Shown: positions 1 to 13,503 of the stretch, in pieces | How positions within the stretch are numbered: the stretch's first letter is position 1 | How the letters are laid out: every line of letters begins with the position of its first letter | Source of the DNA: Leptobrachium leishanense | Taxonomy: Eukaryota; Chordata; Amphibia; Anura; Megophryidae | DNA length: 64,000 nt | Direction: 5' to 3' | Assembly (NCBI GenBank): GCA_009667805.1 | Contig: CM019071.1 | Span: forward strand, 51,226,101-51,290,100 | Program-made: the position numbers and the translations under genes | Notes under the pieces: model-generated | Databases searched by the model: none | The model's input: only the letters and a program-made list of their open reading frames with translations | What the model was told of the DNA's origin: nothing

Positions 1-2560
1 CGTGCTCAGAAACCCAAGGACTAGTACGCGGCTGGGAGGAGGAAGTGCACAAAGGGTCATCCTCATTGACCAGGAAGACTCGGAAGCTAATGCCACCACC
101 AGCCTACGCTGCATGGGCTCCCTTATCCTGCAAAGCCTGGTAAAGGACCCCAGGATTCGTGCTATCAAGGAGAGGGATCATTACTGGTTGGCAAGCCTTC
201 TTGATCCACGATACAAGGGTAAAGTTGCAGAGCTCATCCTGCCCGCACAAAGGGAGCACAGGATGAAAAACTTGAGGATGCTCTAAAGCGACACTTGTGT
301 AACACCTTTCCAGGCACTGGTAGGTTACCAAGTGATGACACAGGTGATTCTGAGGCTACGGATGATCAAAGGAAGAGTGGTGAAAGGGTCACTTGACTGA
401 TGCTTTTTCCAATTTTTTTAGTCCACGACGCCCAGGAACGTCAAATGTATTGCCAGCATCTTCACCATATTGCCAGCATCTTCACCATATGGTGCAGGAC
501 TACCTAGGGGCAAGGGCAGACCTGGATATCTTTCCAGCAGATGATCCACTAGCTTACTGGGTGTTGAGATTGGATCACTGGCCAGAATTTAGCCAATAAT
601 CTCTTATCTGGCCTCCCTCTGTCCCGCCTCTCCCCCCTACAATCCATCCTGAACGCCTCCGCCAGGCTAATTCACCTCACCCGCCGCTCTGTCTCTGCCG
701 CTCCCCTCTGCGAGTCCCTTCACTGGCTCCCCATCCACTGAAGAATTAAGTTCAACATCCTTATCCTTACCTACAAAACCCTCACTAACTCAGCTCCCCA
801 CTACCTGTCCTCACTAATCACCAAATACACCCCAGTCCGCTCACTAAGGTCAAACAGTGACCTGCGCCTAGCTTCTCCCCGCATCACCTCTTCCCATGAT
901 AGATTGCAGGATTTCTCACGCGCAGCCCCCACTCTCTGGAACGCTCTCCCTCATACTGTCAGACTTTCCCCTAACTTCTCTTCCTTCAAACGCTCCCTGA
1001 AAACGTTCCTATTTAGGGAACCCTACCACCCAACTCACTGACGCAACCATCAATCACTCTCACCTTACAGTCCTCTCCTCCTGTTTCCAACCCCAACCCT
1101 CCCAGATTGTGAGTTCCTACGGGAATAGGGCCCTCATCTCCTCCTGTACTGTTTGTCAAATGTTGTTCAATGTATTGTAACCCTGTCTATACTGTGCTTA
1201 TTGTAGAGCGCTGCGGAATATGCTGGCGCTTTATAAATAAAGAATAATAATAATAATAATATGCTATGCCGCTACTAGGTTGCCCTTCATCCAGCGTGCT
1301 TTCTGAAAGGACGTTTAGTGCCGCTGGTTGTTTTGTTACAGACAAAAGAGTGCGTCTGTCCACCGACTCTGTAGACCGGCTGATATTATAAAAATGAATC
1401 AGTCCTGGAATAGCAGCTATCAATCCCCTGATGCTGACGTAACAAAATAGATCGGGATCTCTTCTGCATTCACAAAACCTCCACCACTGCACTCTTCCAC
1501 AATACCACAGAGGGGTTACCTACGGTGTGAAGGCACTTGCTGCCACCAAAGGCACAATATTTTGGTGCACTGCCACTGATGCCTATATTACCAGATTTAT
1601 ATGATTTTAATATTGCACTGCAGGGTCCAACCCTGCTCTCTTCCACTATACCACAGAGGGGTTACGGTCTGACGGCACTGTTGCTCTGAAGGCCCAATTT
1701 TAATAATATATTTTTAAAACATTTTTTACTGCTACGGTTTATGAGCTTTTTAATAGATTTTATGGATTTTACATATCCATTGATTTATTAACATATTAAT
1801 TGTACTAGATGCGCCGTATGGATATTCGCCTTTTATCTTGTATTCTGACACATATTTTGGTTGTTTTTTATGTGTTTTTACCATACTCTAGGCAGCATTG
1901 ACTATTTATTAGCACTACACCCTGCACTTTAAATTAATTTATAAATAGGCGCCCACACTGTATAGTGTATATTTATATATACACACTTTTTGCTTTATCC
2001 AATTTTAATGTACCTATTCTTACTTTGATCCAAAGCCTGCATAAGTTTCACCATAATTTAGACAAAAAATGACTAAACTTGTTCTGCGTGTCCTAAAATT
2101 TCTCCTCTTTTCATACAGACTGCCGCCCCAAGCAGTTGTTTATGAATAAATTAAAGGAATTTGAAATGTCATTTTTTTTGTTTTTAAATGTTTCTATACA
2201 TCCGAAAAATCCACCACTTCACGGGCAGATTATGTGGACTTCCTAGGCACGATATTTGAAGGAATTTTTCGTTCTTATTTTTAACCCTTATTTCATGGAA
2301 AACTCACTGTCCCTTTAAAAACGTTTTTTTTTTACTTTTTGTCCTTGTTTCCTGTCCCCCAGGGCACTACCCGGACCCCCATACACCTTTTATGGCAAAT
2401 ATCTTGCATATATGCCCACTTGGAGGGCATTCTAAAAATCGAACTTTCGAGTCCAATTGACTTGCATTGAGTTTGGTTCGTGTTCGAGTTGGAACTCGAA
2501 CTTTTGAAATTGTTCTAGTTAGAATGCGAACCGAACACGGGGTTGTTCGGCTCATCCCTA
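1..2560 (+). mobile_element. hAT (ZBED-type) transposon, right part, cut by window start
   Basis: Ends in GGCTCATCCCTA at 2560. Same family as 3796-14678 but in the opposite orientation. Codons at 14-285 encode part of the transposase (IDQEDSEA, SLVKDPRI, LLDPRYKGK), and 393-597 continue with the C-terminal region (DPLAYWVLRLDHWPEFSQ). An L2 LINE tail (594-1260) interrupts it; hAT sequence resumes with the dimerisation region (SSVLSERTF near 1290). Stops and frameshifts make it a pseudogene. 1500-2550 is AT-rich 3' non-coding element sequence. Confidence 0.75.
594..1260 (+). mobile_element. L2-like LINE 3' fragment
   Basis: Encodes a broken C-terminus of a non-LTR reverse transcriptase. It then gives the shared 3' tail (GAGTTCCTACGGGAATAGGG ... 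GCGCTTTATAAATAAAG) and a TAA microsatellite. It interrupts hAT transposase sequence between AGCCAATA and ATGCTATG. The same tail recurs at 20130-20298 and, in reverse, at 56780. Confidence 0.75.
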
Positions 2561-3240
2561 GTTAGGAGGGCATGATCAGGTTTTATGCAAACTCAGGATC
2601 TGGCACAGGAGTAAACCCTTAAGAGGACGCAGACAGGGAGTACATGAAAATCCCGACTTGCCACAACAGGCTCCCAGGACTGGGGCATGATGACAATCTG
2701 GGAGCGCTCCACCTCTGCCCGTACCCCAGACACCTCAATTTTCCACATAGTCCGTATCTCATCCATAAACTTGCGAAGGTCATCCTTCGTTGAGCGAAGA
2801 TCATCATCCCATCAGTATCTCGAGTGTCTGAGGCACAGGAATGCAGGGCAGGTGATATGACAACTGAGACATTGCGACCCCGGCAGAACGGCTTGGTGCC
2901 GGTTCCCTCCGATCCACCAAAGGCAGAGAACCACGGGGCTCTGATAAAGGTGCGTCCATGTCAGAGGGAATTCTGTCGTTCTCAGAACTGTCACAGTGTG
3001 TAGGGAAGCAGAGACAGGACAAAGGACCCCAGGATGAGGAGCGTAGAAACAGCAAAGCGTAAAGTGATAGAGTAGTCGAGTATGCAAGGGAAAGGATACA
3101 GCAGCGCAGTCGGGTATCAAAGCCACGGTTAAAAACAGAAGGGTACAACAAGCAATGGTGAGCAGGTACATAAAACATAACTATCCGACAAGGTAGTCAG
3201 GGATAGACTTAACACTGCCCTCAGCATATAAGATATTTAT
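2561..3240 (-). other. Possible L1-like ORF1 fragment
   Basis: On the minus strand a coiled-coil-like stretch (STKDDLRKFMDEIRTMWKIE, about 2790-2730) resembles LINE ORF1 proteins, preceded by a Pro/Ser-rich segment. Frames are broken. No boundaries, TIR or tail found. Assignment is weak. Confidence 0.3.
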
Positions 3241-3787
3241 TTTATTGATTTATTTATAAAGTATTTTACCAGGAAGGAAAACATTGAGATTTCTCTGGTT
3301 TACAAGTATGTCCTGGGTTCAAGAAAGGGAGACAACTATTGATTACAGGTGTGTGGTGTGAGACATTAGTTGATCCGGTGTCTGTCCCTTTAAGGGCAGA
3401 CCAGGGTCGCGTGCGTGTACACACCTGCGGCGTCCCCAGCAGGCAGAAGGCGGTGCTGAGGAATGCCAGGATGCGCCAGTTTTTCCATTTGATGGAATAT
3501 GCCGAGGCCAACTCAGTACAATTCGTCGTTCTTGGCTCTTATCAGCAATTTTGCCAGCATCCAAAAACTGCATTAGTGACTCGCTTTTTGGCAAAGTACG
3601 ATGACCATTCCCTAAATAGTGAAAGCTCCGAATTTTCAATGAAATGGTATCACAGAAATGAAAGCATCGTAATTGTGCTCTAGCCTCACAGTGTTTCTAT
3701 TGATGGGAATCCGAATAAATAATCAAACATAAACAGAAAATAATATTTAGTTTTTTCCTTTAGTTGTATTTATTTTACTCCCAGCCC
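3230..3787. other. Repeat fragment, then copy A intron sequence
   Basis: 3240-3330 carries a phrase I recall from frog repeats (ATTTTACCAGGAAGGAAAAC ... CAAGTATGTCCTGGGTTC). 3340-3680 is open in one frame but has no recognised domain. 3688-3795 aligns with copy B intron sequence at 43740-43850, placing it just upstream of the TM exon before the hAT inserted. Confidence 0.4.
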
Positions 3788-6700
3788 CTGCACATTAGGG
3801 ATGAGCCGAACACCCCCGAGTTCGGTTCGCGCTCGAACTCAAACTTTCCAAATGTTTGGATTCGAACTCAAACTCAATACAAGTCAATGGGACTGAAAAT
3901 TTGATTTTTAGAGTGCCCTCCAAGATGGCATATATGCTAGATATTTGCCATAAAAGGTGTATGGAGGTCCGGGAAGTGCCCTGGGGGACAGGAAACAAGG
4001 ACAAAAAGTTTAAAAAAAAAACATTTTTAAAGGGACAGTGAGTTTTCCATGAAATAAGGGTTAAAAACAAAAACGAAAAATTCCTTCAAATATCGTGCCT
4101 AGGAGGTCCCCATAACCTGCCTGTGAAGTGGCAGATTTCTAGGATGTATAGAAACACTTAAAAACAAAAAAATGATGTTTCAAATGACGGTAAATGCTTT
4201 TCCTTTTAATCTATCCATAAACAACTGCTTGGGGCAGCAGTCTGTATGAAAAGAGGAGACATTTTCGGACACGCAGAAAAAGTTTAGTGATTTTTTTTGG
4301 CTAAATTATTGTGAAACTTATGCAGGCTTTGGATGAAAGTAACAATAGGTGCTTTAAAATTGGTCCTTTAGCGTCGGCAACAGTGCCGTCACACAGTAAC
4401 GCCTCTGAGGATATGAATCTGATACAGGCGTCAGAGGCAGTGCACCCAAATATTGTGCTTTTGGTGCCAGGCCTGCAAGTACTATCATACAGTAACCCCT
4501 CTGTAGTATTCTGGAAGAATGCAGGGGTGGACCTTGCGGTCCTATATTAAAAACATATGCATCTGGTAAAGTGCAGACATATATTGTGCCTTTCATGGCA
4601 GCAAGTGCATTCACACCATAACCCTTTTGTGGTATTGTGGAAGAGTTCAGTGCTGGAGGTTTTGTGAATGCAGAAGACATCCCTGATCTTTTCCGTTACG
4701 TCAGCATCAGGGGATTGATAACTGCTGATCCAGGACTGATTCATTTTTCTAAATGTCAGCCGGTCTACAGAGTAGGTGGACAGACGCACTCTTTTGTCTG
4801 TGGCAAAACCTCCAGCGGCACTGAACGTCCTTTCAGAAAGCACACTGGATGAAGGGCTACCTAGTAGCTGCATAGCATATTGGCTAAGTTCTGGCCAGTG
4901 ATCCAATCTCAACACCCAGTTAGCCAGTGGATCATCTGCTGGAAAGGTATCCAGGTCTGCCCTTGCCCCTAGGTAGTCCTGCACCATATGGTGAAGACGC
5001 TGGCAATGGGTGCCTACATTTGACGTCCCTGGGCGTCGTGGACTAAAAAAATAAAAAAATGCATCAGTCAAGCTGCCCTGGCCTTCACCACTATTACTCT
5101 GATCATCCACAGCCTCAGAAGCACCTGTGTCAGCACTTGGTAACCTACCAGTGCCTGGAAAGGTGTTACACAAGTGTCACTTTAGAGCATCCTCAAGTTT
5201 TTTTCATCCTGTGCTCCCTCTGTGTGGGCAGGATGAGCTCTGCAACTTTTACCCTTGTATCGTGGATCAAAAAGGGTTGCCAACCAGTAATGATCCCTCT
5301 CCTTGATAGCACAAATCCTGGGGTCCTTTACCAGGCTTTGCAGGATAAGGGAGCCCATGCAGCGTAGGTTGGAGGTGGCCTTAGCTTCCGAGTCTTCCTG
5401 GTCAATGAGGAGGATGACCCCATCGTGCACTTCCTCCTCCCAGCCACGTACTAGTCCTTGTGTGTCTGGGCACACAAAACCCTCCCTTGAGGAATCCCCA
5501 CCTTCAATGCCCCCACTACTTAAATATTCCTCCTCCTCCTCCTCATCCTCCTCCTGTCTGATCTGAGTAGGACCCGCTGGAATGCTGTCTGCGGAAAGAC
5601 TGGGGCCTTCAGAGCTAGGGAAGGCCTCCTCTAGAGCCACATCTATTATTCCCCGCAGAGTGTGCTCCAGCAGGAATACTAAAGGAATTGTGTCACTGAT
5701 GCATGCACTGTCCCTGCTCACCATCCTCGTTGCCTCCTCAAATGGTGACAGTACAGTGTATGCCTCCTTGATCATCAGCCACTGCAGGGGAAAAAAAACA
5801 AGTTGACCGGAACCTGTCCTTGTGCCATACTCACACAGGTACTCGTTGATGGCCCTCTGCTGCTTGTGCAGACGCTGCAGCATTGCTACTGTCGAGTTCC
5901 ACCTGGTGGGCATGTCACAGATCAGACGGTTTGTGGGAAGGTGGAATTCTCTTTGAATTTCTGCCAGGCAACCGCTTGCTGGGAATGACCGTCTGAAGTG
6001 GCTGCAGACTTTTCTGGTCTGGCTGAGCAGCTCTGGCAGCCCTGGGTACTTGGTTAGGAAACGCTGTACCACTAGATTTTGGACGTGTGCTAGGCATGGT
6101 ACATGCGTCAATTTACCCTTGTGGAGAGAAGGTTGCTGCCATTATCACAGACGAGCATTCCCAGCTCAAGCTGGCGTGGTGTTAACCATCTCTGCACCTG
6201 GCCCTGCAGAGCTGACAGAATTTCTGACCTGGTGTGGCTCCTGTCCCCTAAACAAACCAGCTCAAGCACAGTATGGCTTCTTTTAGCTTGAGCCATTGTG
6301 TAGACCCTGTCAGGCATTGGTTTAAATGCCACTTCTCCAGAGACACAGAAGGAGGAGGAGGAGGAGGAAGAGGGAGAGGTGGTGGTGGAGCAGACAGACC
6401 TCATACAAGCAGCTTTCGGGAGGCATGGTGGATGAACAAGCTCCAGCACAGAGCCCCGTCTTGGATCCCACCCAGCTGCAATCAGAGTTTGTGCTGTGAA
6501 CAGTGGTGTATTAAGGTTTTGTGCTGCCCTAGGCCTGACTAAACTTGTGCACCCCCAATTTAAATTTGACACATCCCTTCCTGTCAAGGTCACGCCTCTT
6601 CATGTTTAAACCACACCCATTCCTAGAGGGGAAGAGGCGGAGCTCTATTATTAAAAGTGGATACCAAGTGAATGGTTGTATCTATTATTTTACGGGATAA

Positions 6701-7304
6701 TCAAATAAAATAATGAAATATGTGAATTCAGCCCTTTTTCAAAAATCAGTCATGCATGTCAAGTATACTGGATCACAGGTGCTCTAATTGTTTGAATTAG
6801 CACGTGGTCAGTCCACGTGAGCACTAACGCTGCGCCAAGGCTTAAACCACTGTTACTGGACATTTATACACCATTTATACAAGACCGTGCCACTGTACAT
6901 ACCAACACATCCAGTCTTTTATACTACTTTTGCCTTAGCACACATAATCACACACTATTCACTCCATACTTACAATCATGAAACTGAGATGAGGTTTTTA
7001 ATAACTTTATTTAAAACGAATATATAAATATTATAAAAAGAAATAAGGGCAAGTTGTTGAATAAGCGGATGCCATCCAGTGTGGGTTTATAAACAAAGCC
7101 ACTTGTATAAGTGTCAGAAACAGTTACAAGCATATATAAAGTGCCAACAAGTACTGTAGCGCTGTACAATGGGAGAGACAGAATAACAAATATACATACA
7201 CATTACACACACAGAACAGTAAGAGAGCAGACCCTGCTTGAGAGCTTACAATCCAAGAGGAGAGGGGTGACACATTAGGTGAGGGTAAATAGTGTACAAA
7301 AAGT

Positions 7305-8250
7305 AGCGGGGTGCACACAGCAATAAAACCCACAGAAACGTGCGCGGTGTATGAGCGTATCCAAGCAACACACAGCAATAAAACCGACAGAAACGTGCGC
7401 AGTGTATGAGCATATCCGAGCAACACACAGCAATAAAACCCACAGAAACGTGCGCTGTGTATGAGCATATCCGAGCGACACACAGCAATAAAACACACAG
7501 AAACGTGCTCTGTGTATGAACATATCCAAGCAACACACAGCAATAAAACCCACAGAAACGTGCGCTGTGTATGAGCATATCCGAGCAACACACAGCAATA
7601 AAACCCACAGAAACGTGCGCTGTGTATGAGCATATCCGAGCGACACACAGCAATAAAACCCACAGAAACGTGCGCTGTGTATGAGCATATCCGAGCGACA
7701 CAGAGCAATAAAACCCACAGAAACGTGCTCTGTGTATGAACATATCCGAGCAACACACAGCAATAAAACCCACAGAAACGTGCGCTGTGTATGAGCATAT
7801 CCGAGCAACACACAGCAATAAAACCCACAGAAACGTGCGCTGTGTATGAGCATATCCGAGCAACACACAGCAGTAAAACCCACAGAAACGTGCGCTGTGT
7901 ATGAGCATATCCGAGCGACACACAGCAATAAAACCCACAGAAACGTGCTCTGAGTATGAACATATCCGAGCGACACACAGCAATAAAACCCACAGAAACG
8001 TGCGCTGTGTATGAGCATATCGAGCAACACACAGCAATAAAACCCACAGAAACGTGCACTGTGTATGAGCATATCCGAGCAACACACAGCAATAAAACCC
8101 ACAGAAACGTGCGCTGTGTATGAGCATATCCGAGCAACACACAGCAATAAAACCCATAGAAACGTGCGCTGTGTATGAGCATATCCGAGCAACACACACA
8201 GCAATAAAACCCACAGAAACATGCGCTGTGTATGAGCATATCTGAGCTAG
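7305..8250. repeat. 55-bp minisatellite, about 17 copies
   Basis: Unit contains CACAGCAATAAAACCCACAG and TGCGCTGTGTATGAGCATAT. Since 55 is not a multiple of three and the unit lacks minus-strand stops, all three minus frames stay open for more than 300 codons. These are not genes. Confidence 0.93.
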
Positions 8251-8645
8251 GGTTGTCAAACCCGAACACTCCTGCAATGGTGGCAAAATATTTTTGTTGC
8301 TCAGATGTACAGTATATGCTGTCACAGACACTCACACACATGTATATATATACTGTACATCTCCTTCCCATTTCAGCCCCATTCACCCCCCCAAATCAGC
8401 ATCATTCACCCCAAACCTCAAATCAACTCTATTCACCCCCGCAAATAAGCCCAATTCACCTCCCAAATCAGCCCCATTAACCCCCGAACCACCAATCAGC
8501 TCCTTTTACCCAGAGCGAAAAAGTGAGAGAGAAAAAGGAGAGGGAGTGAGAGAAAAGGGGAGAGATAAAAGAGGAGAGGGGAAGGGTGGAGAGGAAGGGG
8601 GAAGAGGGCAAAAAGAGGGAAGGGAAGAGAGAAAGGGAAGTGAGA

Positions 8646-8850
8646 GATGGGGAAGAAGATAGAGAGGCTGCAGAAGAGATGGGGAAGAAGATAGAGAGGC
8701 TGCAGAAGAGATGGGGAAGAAGATAGAGAGGCTGCAGAAGAGATGGGGAAGAAGATAGAGAGGCTGCAGAAGAGATGGGGAAGAAGATAGAGAGGCTGCA
8801 GAAGAGATGGGGAAGAAGATAGAGAGGCTGCAGAAGAGATGGGGAAGAGA
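8646..8850. repeat. 32-bp minisatellite, about 6 copies
   Basis: Near-perfect units starting GATGGGGAAGAAGATAGAGA, preceded by a purine-rich tract (8510-8645). The high identity suggests recent expansion. Confidence 0.93.
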
Positions 8851-10540
8851 CCTGCCTGTTTATCAGGACAATGCTGCCGGGATGGAGGGGGTGGAGCCAG
8901 CACACAGGGAGACACAGGGAGACTCAGCCAGCTAGATGAGCCACCACCACAGCACGAGCAGCTGCATCTCACAACTCCTCTTGGCGCTGCTGCCTCTCCC
9001 AATGAACACGTGGCAGTGAGTGGGAGCAAGTGACTGATGGGAGGGGAAGTTGCCACAGACCACCCCCACACTGTTAGTGAGTGGTGGAGCATCCATCCCT
9101 CACATGGAGCCTGCGGCTGCGTTCCAACCTTCTCAAAATCAAGCAGGGAGACGGCAAACAGCACACACGGCAGCTTGAGCTTTGGCAGATCAGACAGGCA
9201 GCGCTGGTCTGCTCTGCTGCTCATGTCATTAATCAGCCGGTTTGGGGGAGGCTGCGGCAAGCGTATGAGGGGTGTGTCCGTGCAGTCCTGTGGCAGGAGG
9301 TCTGGTCCACATGAATGAAGGGGCGGAGCTAAAGCAGCATGTTGTGCTGGGAGGCACACACGCTGCCTTGAAGTGTACTTGGGAGGCACGTTCTAATGCC
9401 ACGGATCCGGGGGATAAACAAAATGGTGGCCGCGGATCGCAGTGAGATGCAGGGCGGCTGTTTTAGTGCGGAGGTCTCTTTTTTTTTGCCGCCCCCTAAA
9501 AGTGCCGCCCTAGGCCTAGGCCTAGTCGGCCTAGGCCAAAATACATGGCTGGCTGTGAAGGAAATGTAACGACCCTGTACATGCTTGCTGGACCACGTGC
9601 TGGACCACATGCACCTTGCTGCTGACTGCCTTTCCCAATGACTCGATAACATTGACTTCCACGTGCTGGTATAGTGCTGGAATGGCCTTCTGTGAAAAGT
9701 AATGGCGTTTTGGAACCTGCCACTGTGGTACAGCACATTCAGCAAATTCACGGAAGGGAGCAGAGTCCACCAGCTGGAAAGGCAGCAGCTGTAATGCGAA
9801 TAATTTTGCTAAGTTGGCATTTAGACGCTGTGCTTGGGGATGGTTGGGACTATATTTTTTCTTCCGCTGCAGCAGCTGGGGCAACGTAATCTGACTGCGT
9901 ATATCTTCAGCTGATGGGATGCTGTCACATTGTGAAGGAGCTGGTACATCCATTACTGTAGCATCATCCCTGTCAGTGGAGGTTGTAGCAGGCAATGACA
10001 TGGCAAGACATACAGTGGGGGTAGAGACTGATGAGGAGGAGGACCTACGCAAAGTTTTGCGCCAACAGGATGCGTGGCAGGAGGTCATATGTCGCATCAA
10101 GCACGTGGTACCCAAGCGTCTGGTGTCTTTCCCACGCTTAAGCCTCATCTGACATAGATTACAAATAGCAGCGGTGGGGTCTGCTGCACATTTCTTAAAG
10201 AGCTCCCAGACAGCAGAGTTCCTGCATGTGTGCTTTGAGACAACAGCGCTCTGCACCGGAGCAGCTCTGACATCTGATGCCTTGGACTGGCTAGTGCTAC
10301 GGTTAGTCATAGAGGATGTTGTGCCTCGTGTTTGCTGTGCCTCCTCCTCCTCCTCCCTCTCCTCCTCACTTGATTCCTCTGTTCGATCTGGCACGCAGGT
10401 GGAGTCAGTGACCTCATCATCATTGTCATCATCACCCCCTATCTCCTCATCACAGGAGACAACTTGGCAGTATGCTGCAGCTGCTGGGGAAACATGAGTG
10501 CCAGTTATTTGTGTGTCATCACTGGCACCCCCTTCCTCTA

Positions 10541-13503
10541 GGTTAGAAACATAGAAAAATGTCGGCAGATAAGAACCTTTCGGCCCATCTAGTCTGCCCA
10601 ATTAAGTGGATACTTTACCTGAATTTATCTTTTGTTTAGGATAGCCTTATGCCTATCCCATGCCTGTTTAAACTCAATTACTGTTTTGGCCTCTACCACT
10701 TCAACTGGAAGGCTGTTCCATGTATCCACTACCCTCTCAGTAAAATAATGCTTCCTGATGTTACTTTTAAACCTTTGCCCCTCTAATCTAAGACTATGTC
10801 CTCTTGTTTTGCTACTTTGTTTCCTTTTAAATATACTCCCTTCCTCTACCTTGTGGATTCCCTTTAAGTATTTAAATGTTTCTATCATATCTCCTCTGTC
10901 TCGTCTTTTTTCCAAGCTGTACATGTTAAGATCATTAAGCCTTTCCTGGTAACTTTTCTCCTTCAAGCCGTACACCATTTTAGTAGCCCTTCTCTGAACT
11001 CTCTCTAAGATGTCTATATCCTTCTGGAGATACGGTCTCCAGTACTGCACACAGTACTTCAAGTGAGGTCTCACCAGTGCTCTGTACAGTTTTTCCTACT
11101 GCTAATACCTCTCCCTACACAACCAAGCATTCTGCTAGCATTTCCTGCTGCTCTATTACATTGACTACTTACCCTTAGATCCTCTGAAATAATAACTCCT
11201 AAATCCTAGGCTTGTGCACCGATTTTTTCGGTTCGATTCGGTTCGATTTTTCGGATTTTTAAACTTTTCGATTCGGCTCGTTTCGACTGATTTCTGTTTC
11301 GATTCGGTTCGGCTCGATTCGTTTTTGTGTACTTTTTTTTTTCGGAATATCGACCATTTTTCGTATTTTCGTGTCACGTAGCTCGTTTTCTGTATCGACT
11401 TTTTGTAAGTTCGGAAATTTTTTGTTTTTCGGAATTGTACATGGTTTCGGAATTTCGACCATTTTTCGTATTTTTGTGTCACTTTGCTCGTTTTTTATAT
11501 CGACTTTTTGTAAGTTCGGAAATTTTCGTTTTTTCGGAACGTCTGTTCTCCTCGTTTCAAAGCAATAAATTTCGATTTGACACATTTCAAGTCCATTCGA
11601 AAATTCCGAAAATATTTTGTTTCGGCTCGGAAAACTTTTCGGATCTGCCATTTTCGGATCTAAAAATTTTCAGAAATTCGGCCGCATCCGAAAACACGAA
11701 TCTGGAAATTTCGTGAAAATTCTGAAATTCCGAAACCCGAAAAGCACATCCCTACTAAATCCCTTTCCTCAGATGTTGAGGTTAGGACTGTATCAAATAT
11801 TCTATATTCAGCCCTTGGGTTTTTACGTCCCAGGTGAATTATCTTGTACTTATCCACATTAAAACTCAATTGCCACAGCTCCGACCATTTTTTTAGTTTA
11901 CCTAAATCATTTCTCATTTGGCTGATCCCTCCTGGAACGTCAACCCTGTTGCAAATCTTTGTGTCATCAGCAAAAAGACATAGTTTTCCATTAATACCTT
12001 CTGCAATATCACTAATAAAAATATTAAAGCGAATGGGTCCAAGTACTGACACCTGAGGTACCCACTGGTAACAAGACCTTGCGCCAAATAAACTCCATTT
12101 ACCACAGGCCTCTGTTGCCTGTCACTCAGCCACTGCCTAATCCATTCAACAATATTGGAATCCAACCTCAAAGATGGCAATTTATTGATAAGCCTTCCAT
12201 GCGGAACATGGCCTTACTGAAATCTAAATAAGCAATGTCTACTGCACCACCTGTGTCTATTATTTTTGTTACCCAATCAAAAAAATCAATAAGATTAGTT
12301 TGGCATGATCTCCCTGAGGTAAACCCGTGTTGTTTCTGATCCTGTAATCTATGTGTTTTTAGATGTTCAACAATCCTTTCCTTTAACATGATTTCCATTA
12401 ATTTCCCCACTACTGACATAAGACTAACTGGCCTATAGTTCCCTGATTCCTCCCTATTACCCTTCTTGTAAATGGGCACAACATTTGCTAATTTCCAGTC
12501 TTCTGGGACGACTCCCGTTAACAGATTTATTTAACCAATCCTTGTTAACGGTTTTGCTATTACATCACTGAGCTCTTTTAATAATTTAGGGTGGATCCCA
12601 TTAGCCCCATTGACTTATTTGTCTTTACTTTAAACAGCTGCTGTAGAACCTCCTCCTCTGTAAACTCATATGTAAATGTCTCGTTAGTGTTTCCTCCTAA
12701 CTGAGGTCCCTTTCCTTCCTTTTCTTCTGCAAACACTGAACAAAAATATTCATTGAGGCAGTCAGCAAGACTTTTATCCTCTTCTACATACCTTCCTTCC
12801 TTTGTTTTTAATCTAACTAATCCTTGTTTTTCTTTTCTTTTCTCGTTTATGTATCTAAAAAATGTTTTGTCCCCCTTTTTTTTTTTGACTGAGCTATTTT
12901 CTCTTTTGCGTGTGCTTTGGAAGCTCTTATAAATTGCTTTGCCTCTTTCTGCCTAATTTTATAGGTTTGCCTATCTTCTTCACTCTGAGTTTTTTTATAA
13001 TTATTGAATGCTATCTTTTTGTTCTTCACTATTTTGGCCACTTCTGCAGAGTACCACAGTGGTTTCTTCCCTTTTTTGTTTTTGCTAACAAGCCGAATGC
13101 AATTGCCTGTGGCCTTCAATAATGCTTCCTTTAAATAATCCCATTTCTCCTGGACTCCCTTTAAACTCCTCCAGTCTGATAATGACTCATTCACACAAAT
13201 CTCATTTTAGAAAAATCTGTTTTTTTTAAAGTCTAAAACTTTTTTTTTTGTGTGTGCGGCTCCATCCCTGTTCTTATATTAAACCACACTGACTGGTGAT
13301 CACTAGATCCCAAATTTTCACCTACAACAACGTCTGATACCAAACCTCCATTTGTGAGTATTAAATCAAATATGGCCTCTTTACGGATCGGCTCCTCAAC
13401 TACTTGTGTTAGAGATAGTCCCAGTAGGGAGTTCAGAATATTTGTACTCCTGGTGCACCCAGCTATTTTGGTTTTCCAGTTCACATCAGGAAGATTAAAG
13501 GTT
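10541..13503 (-). mobile_element. CR1-type LINE, 5'-truncated, interrupted
   Basis: The 3' end lies at left (GTTAGAAACATAGAAAAATG on the plus strand). Minus-strand coding pieces run from about 13484 down: end of an AP-endonuclease domain (NWKTKIAG ... SDHQSVWF), a linker, and reverse transcriptase (YRPVSLMS, DFSKA, FADDTK). The C-terminus follows (RRATKMVYG, SLEKRRDRGD, TRGHSL, NSLPVEVVEA), a pattern I know from CR1 elements. The flanking hAT sequence near GAGGAAGGG appears on both sides and may be a target duplication. Several frameshifts and a MITE at 11207-11754 disable it. Confidence 0.8.
11207..11754 (-). mobile_element. hAT MITE, GTGCAC family, copy 1
   Basis: 8-bp duplication CTAAATCC (11199-11206, 11755-11762). 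Plus strand begins TAGGCTTGTGCACCG and ends AAGCACATCCCTA. Interior is AT-rich with repeated words such as TTTTCGGAA and TCGACTTTTTGTAAG. Non-coding. Same family as 16576-17126 and 44161-44663. Confidence 0.88.

Larger units (their letters stand above)
6501..9551. mobile_element. Non-autonomous hAT with minisatellites
   Basis: Flanked by the 8-bp duplication GCTGTGAA (6493-6500, 9552-9559). The ends are inverted: CAGTGGTGTATTAAGG at left, and the complement of the right end reads CAGCCATGTATTTTGG. No transposase recognised. It carries a 55-bp minisatellite and a 32-bp one, and GC-rich flanks with repeated CCTAGGCC near the right end. Inserted in the transposase of the larger hAT. Confidence 0.8.

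Noticed and set aside
3339..3683. 114-codon plus frame upstream of the hAT
   Set aside because: No domain, no splice match to copy B, and flanked by repeat sequence; probably chance.
7124..8386. Minus-strand frames of 315-420 codons with Cys/Tyr-rich repeats
   Set aside because: A stop-free 55-bp minisatellite opens all three minus frames; no start context or conserved domain.
8496..9389. 297-codon minus frame inside the non-autonomous hAT
   Set aside because: Half is the 32-bp minisatellite and purine tract; the rest shows no transposase motif.
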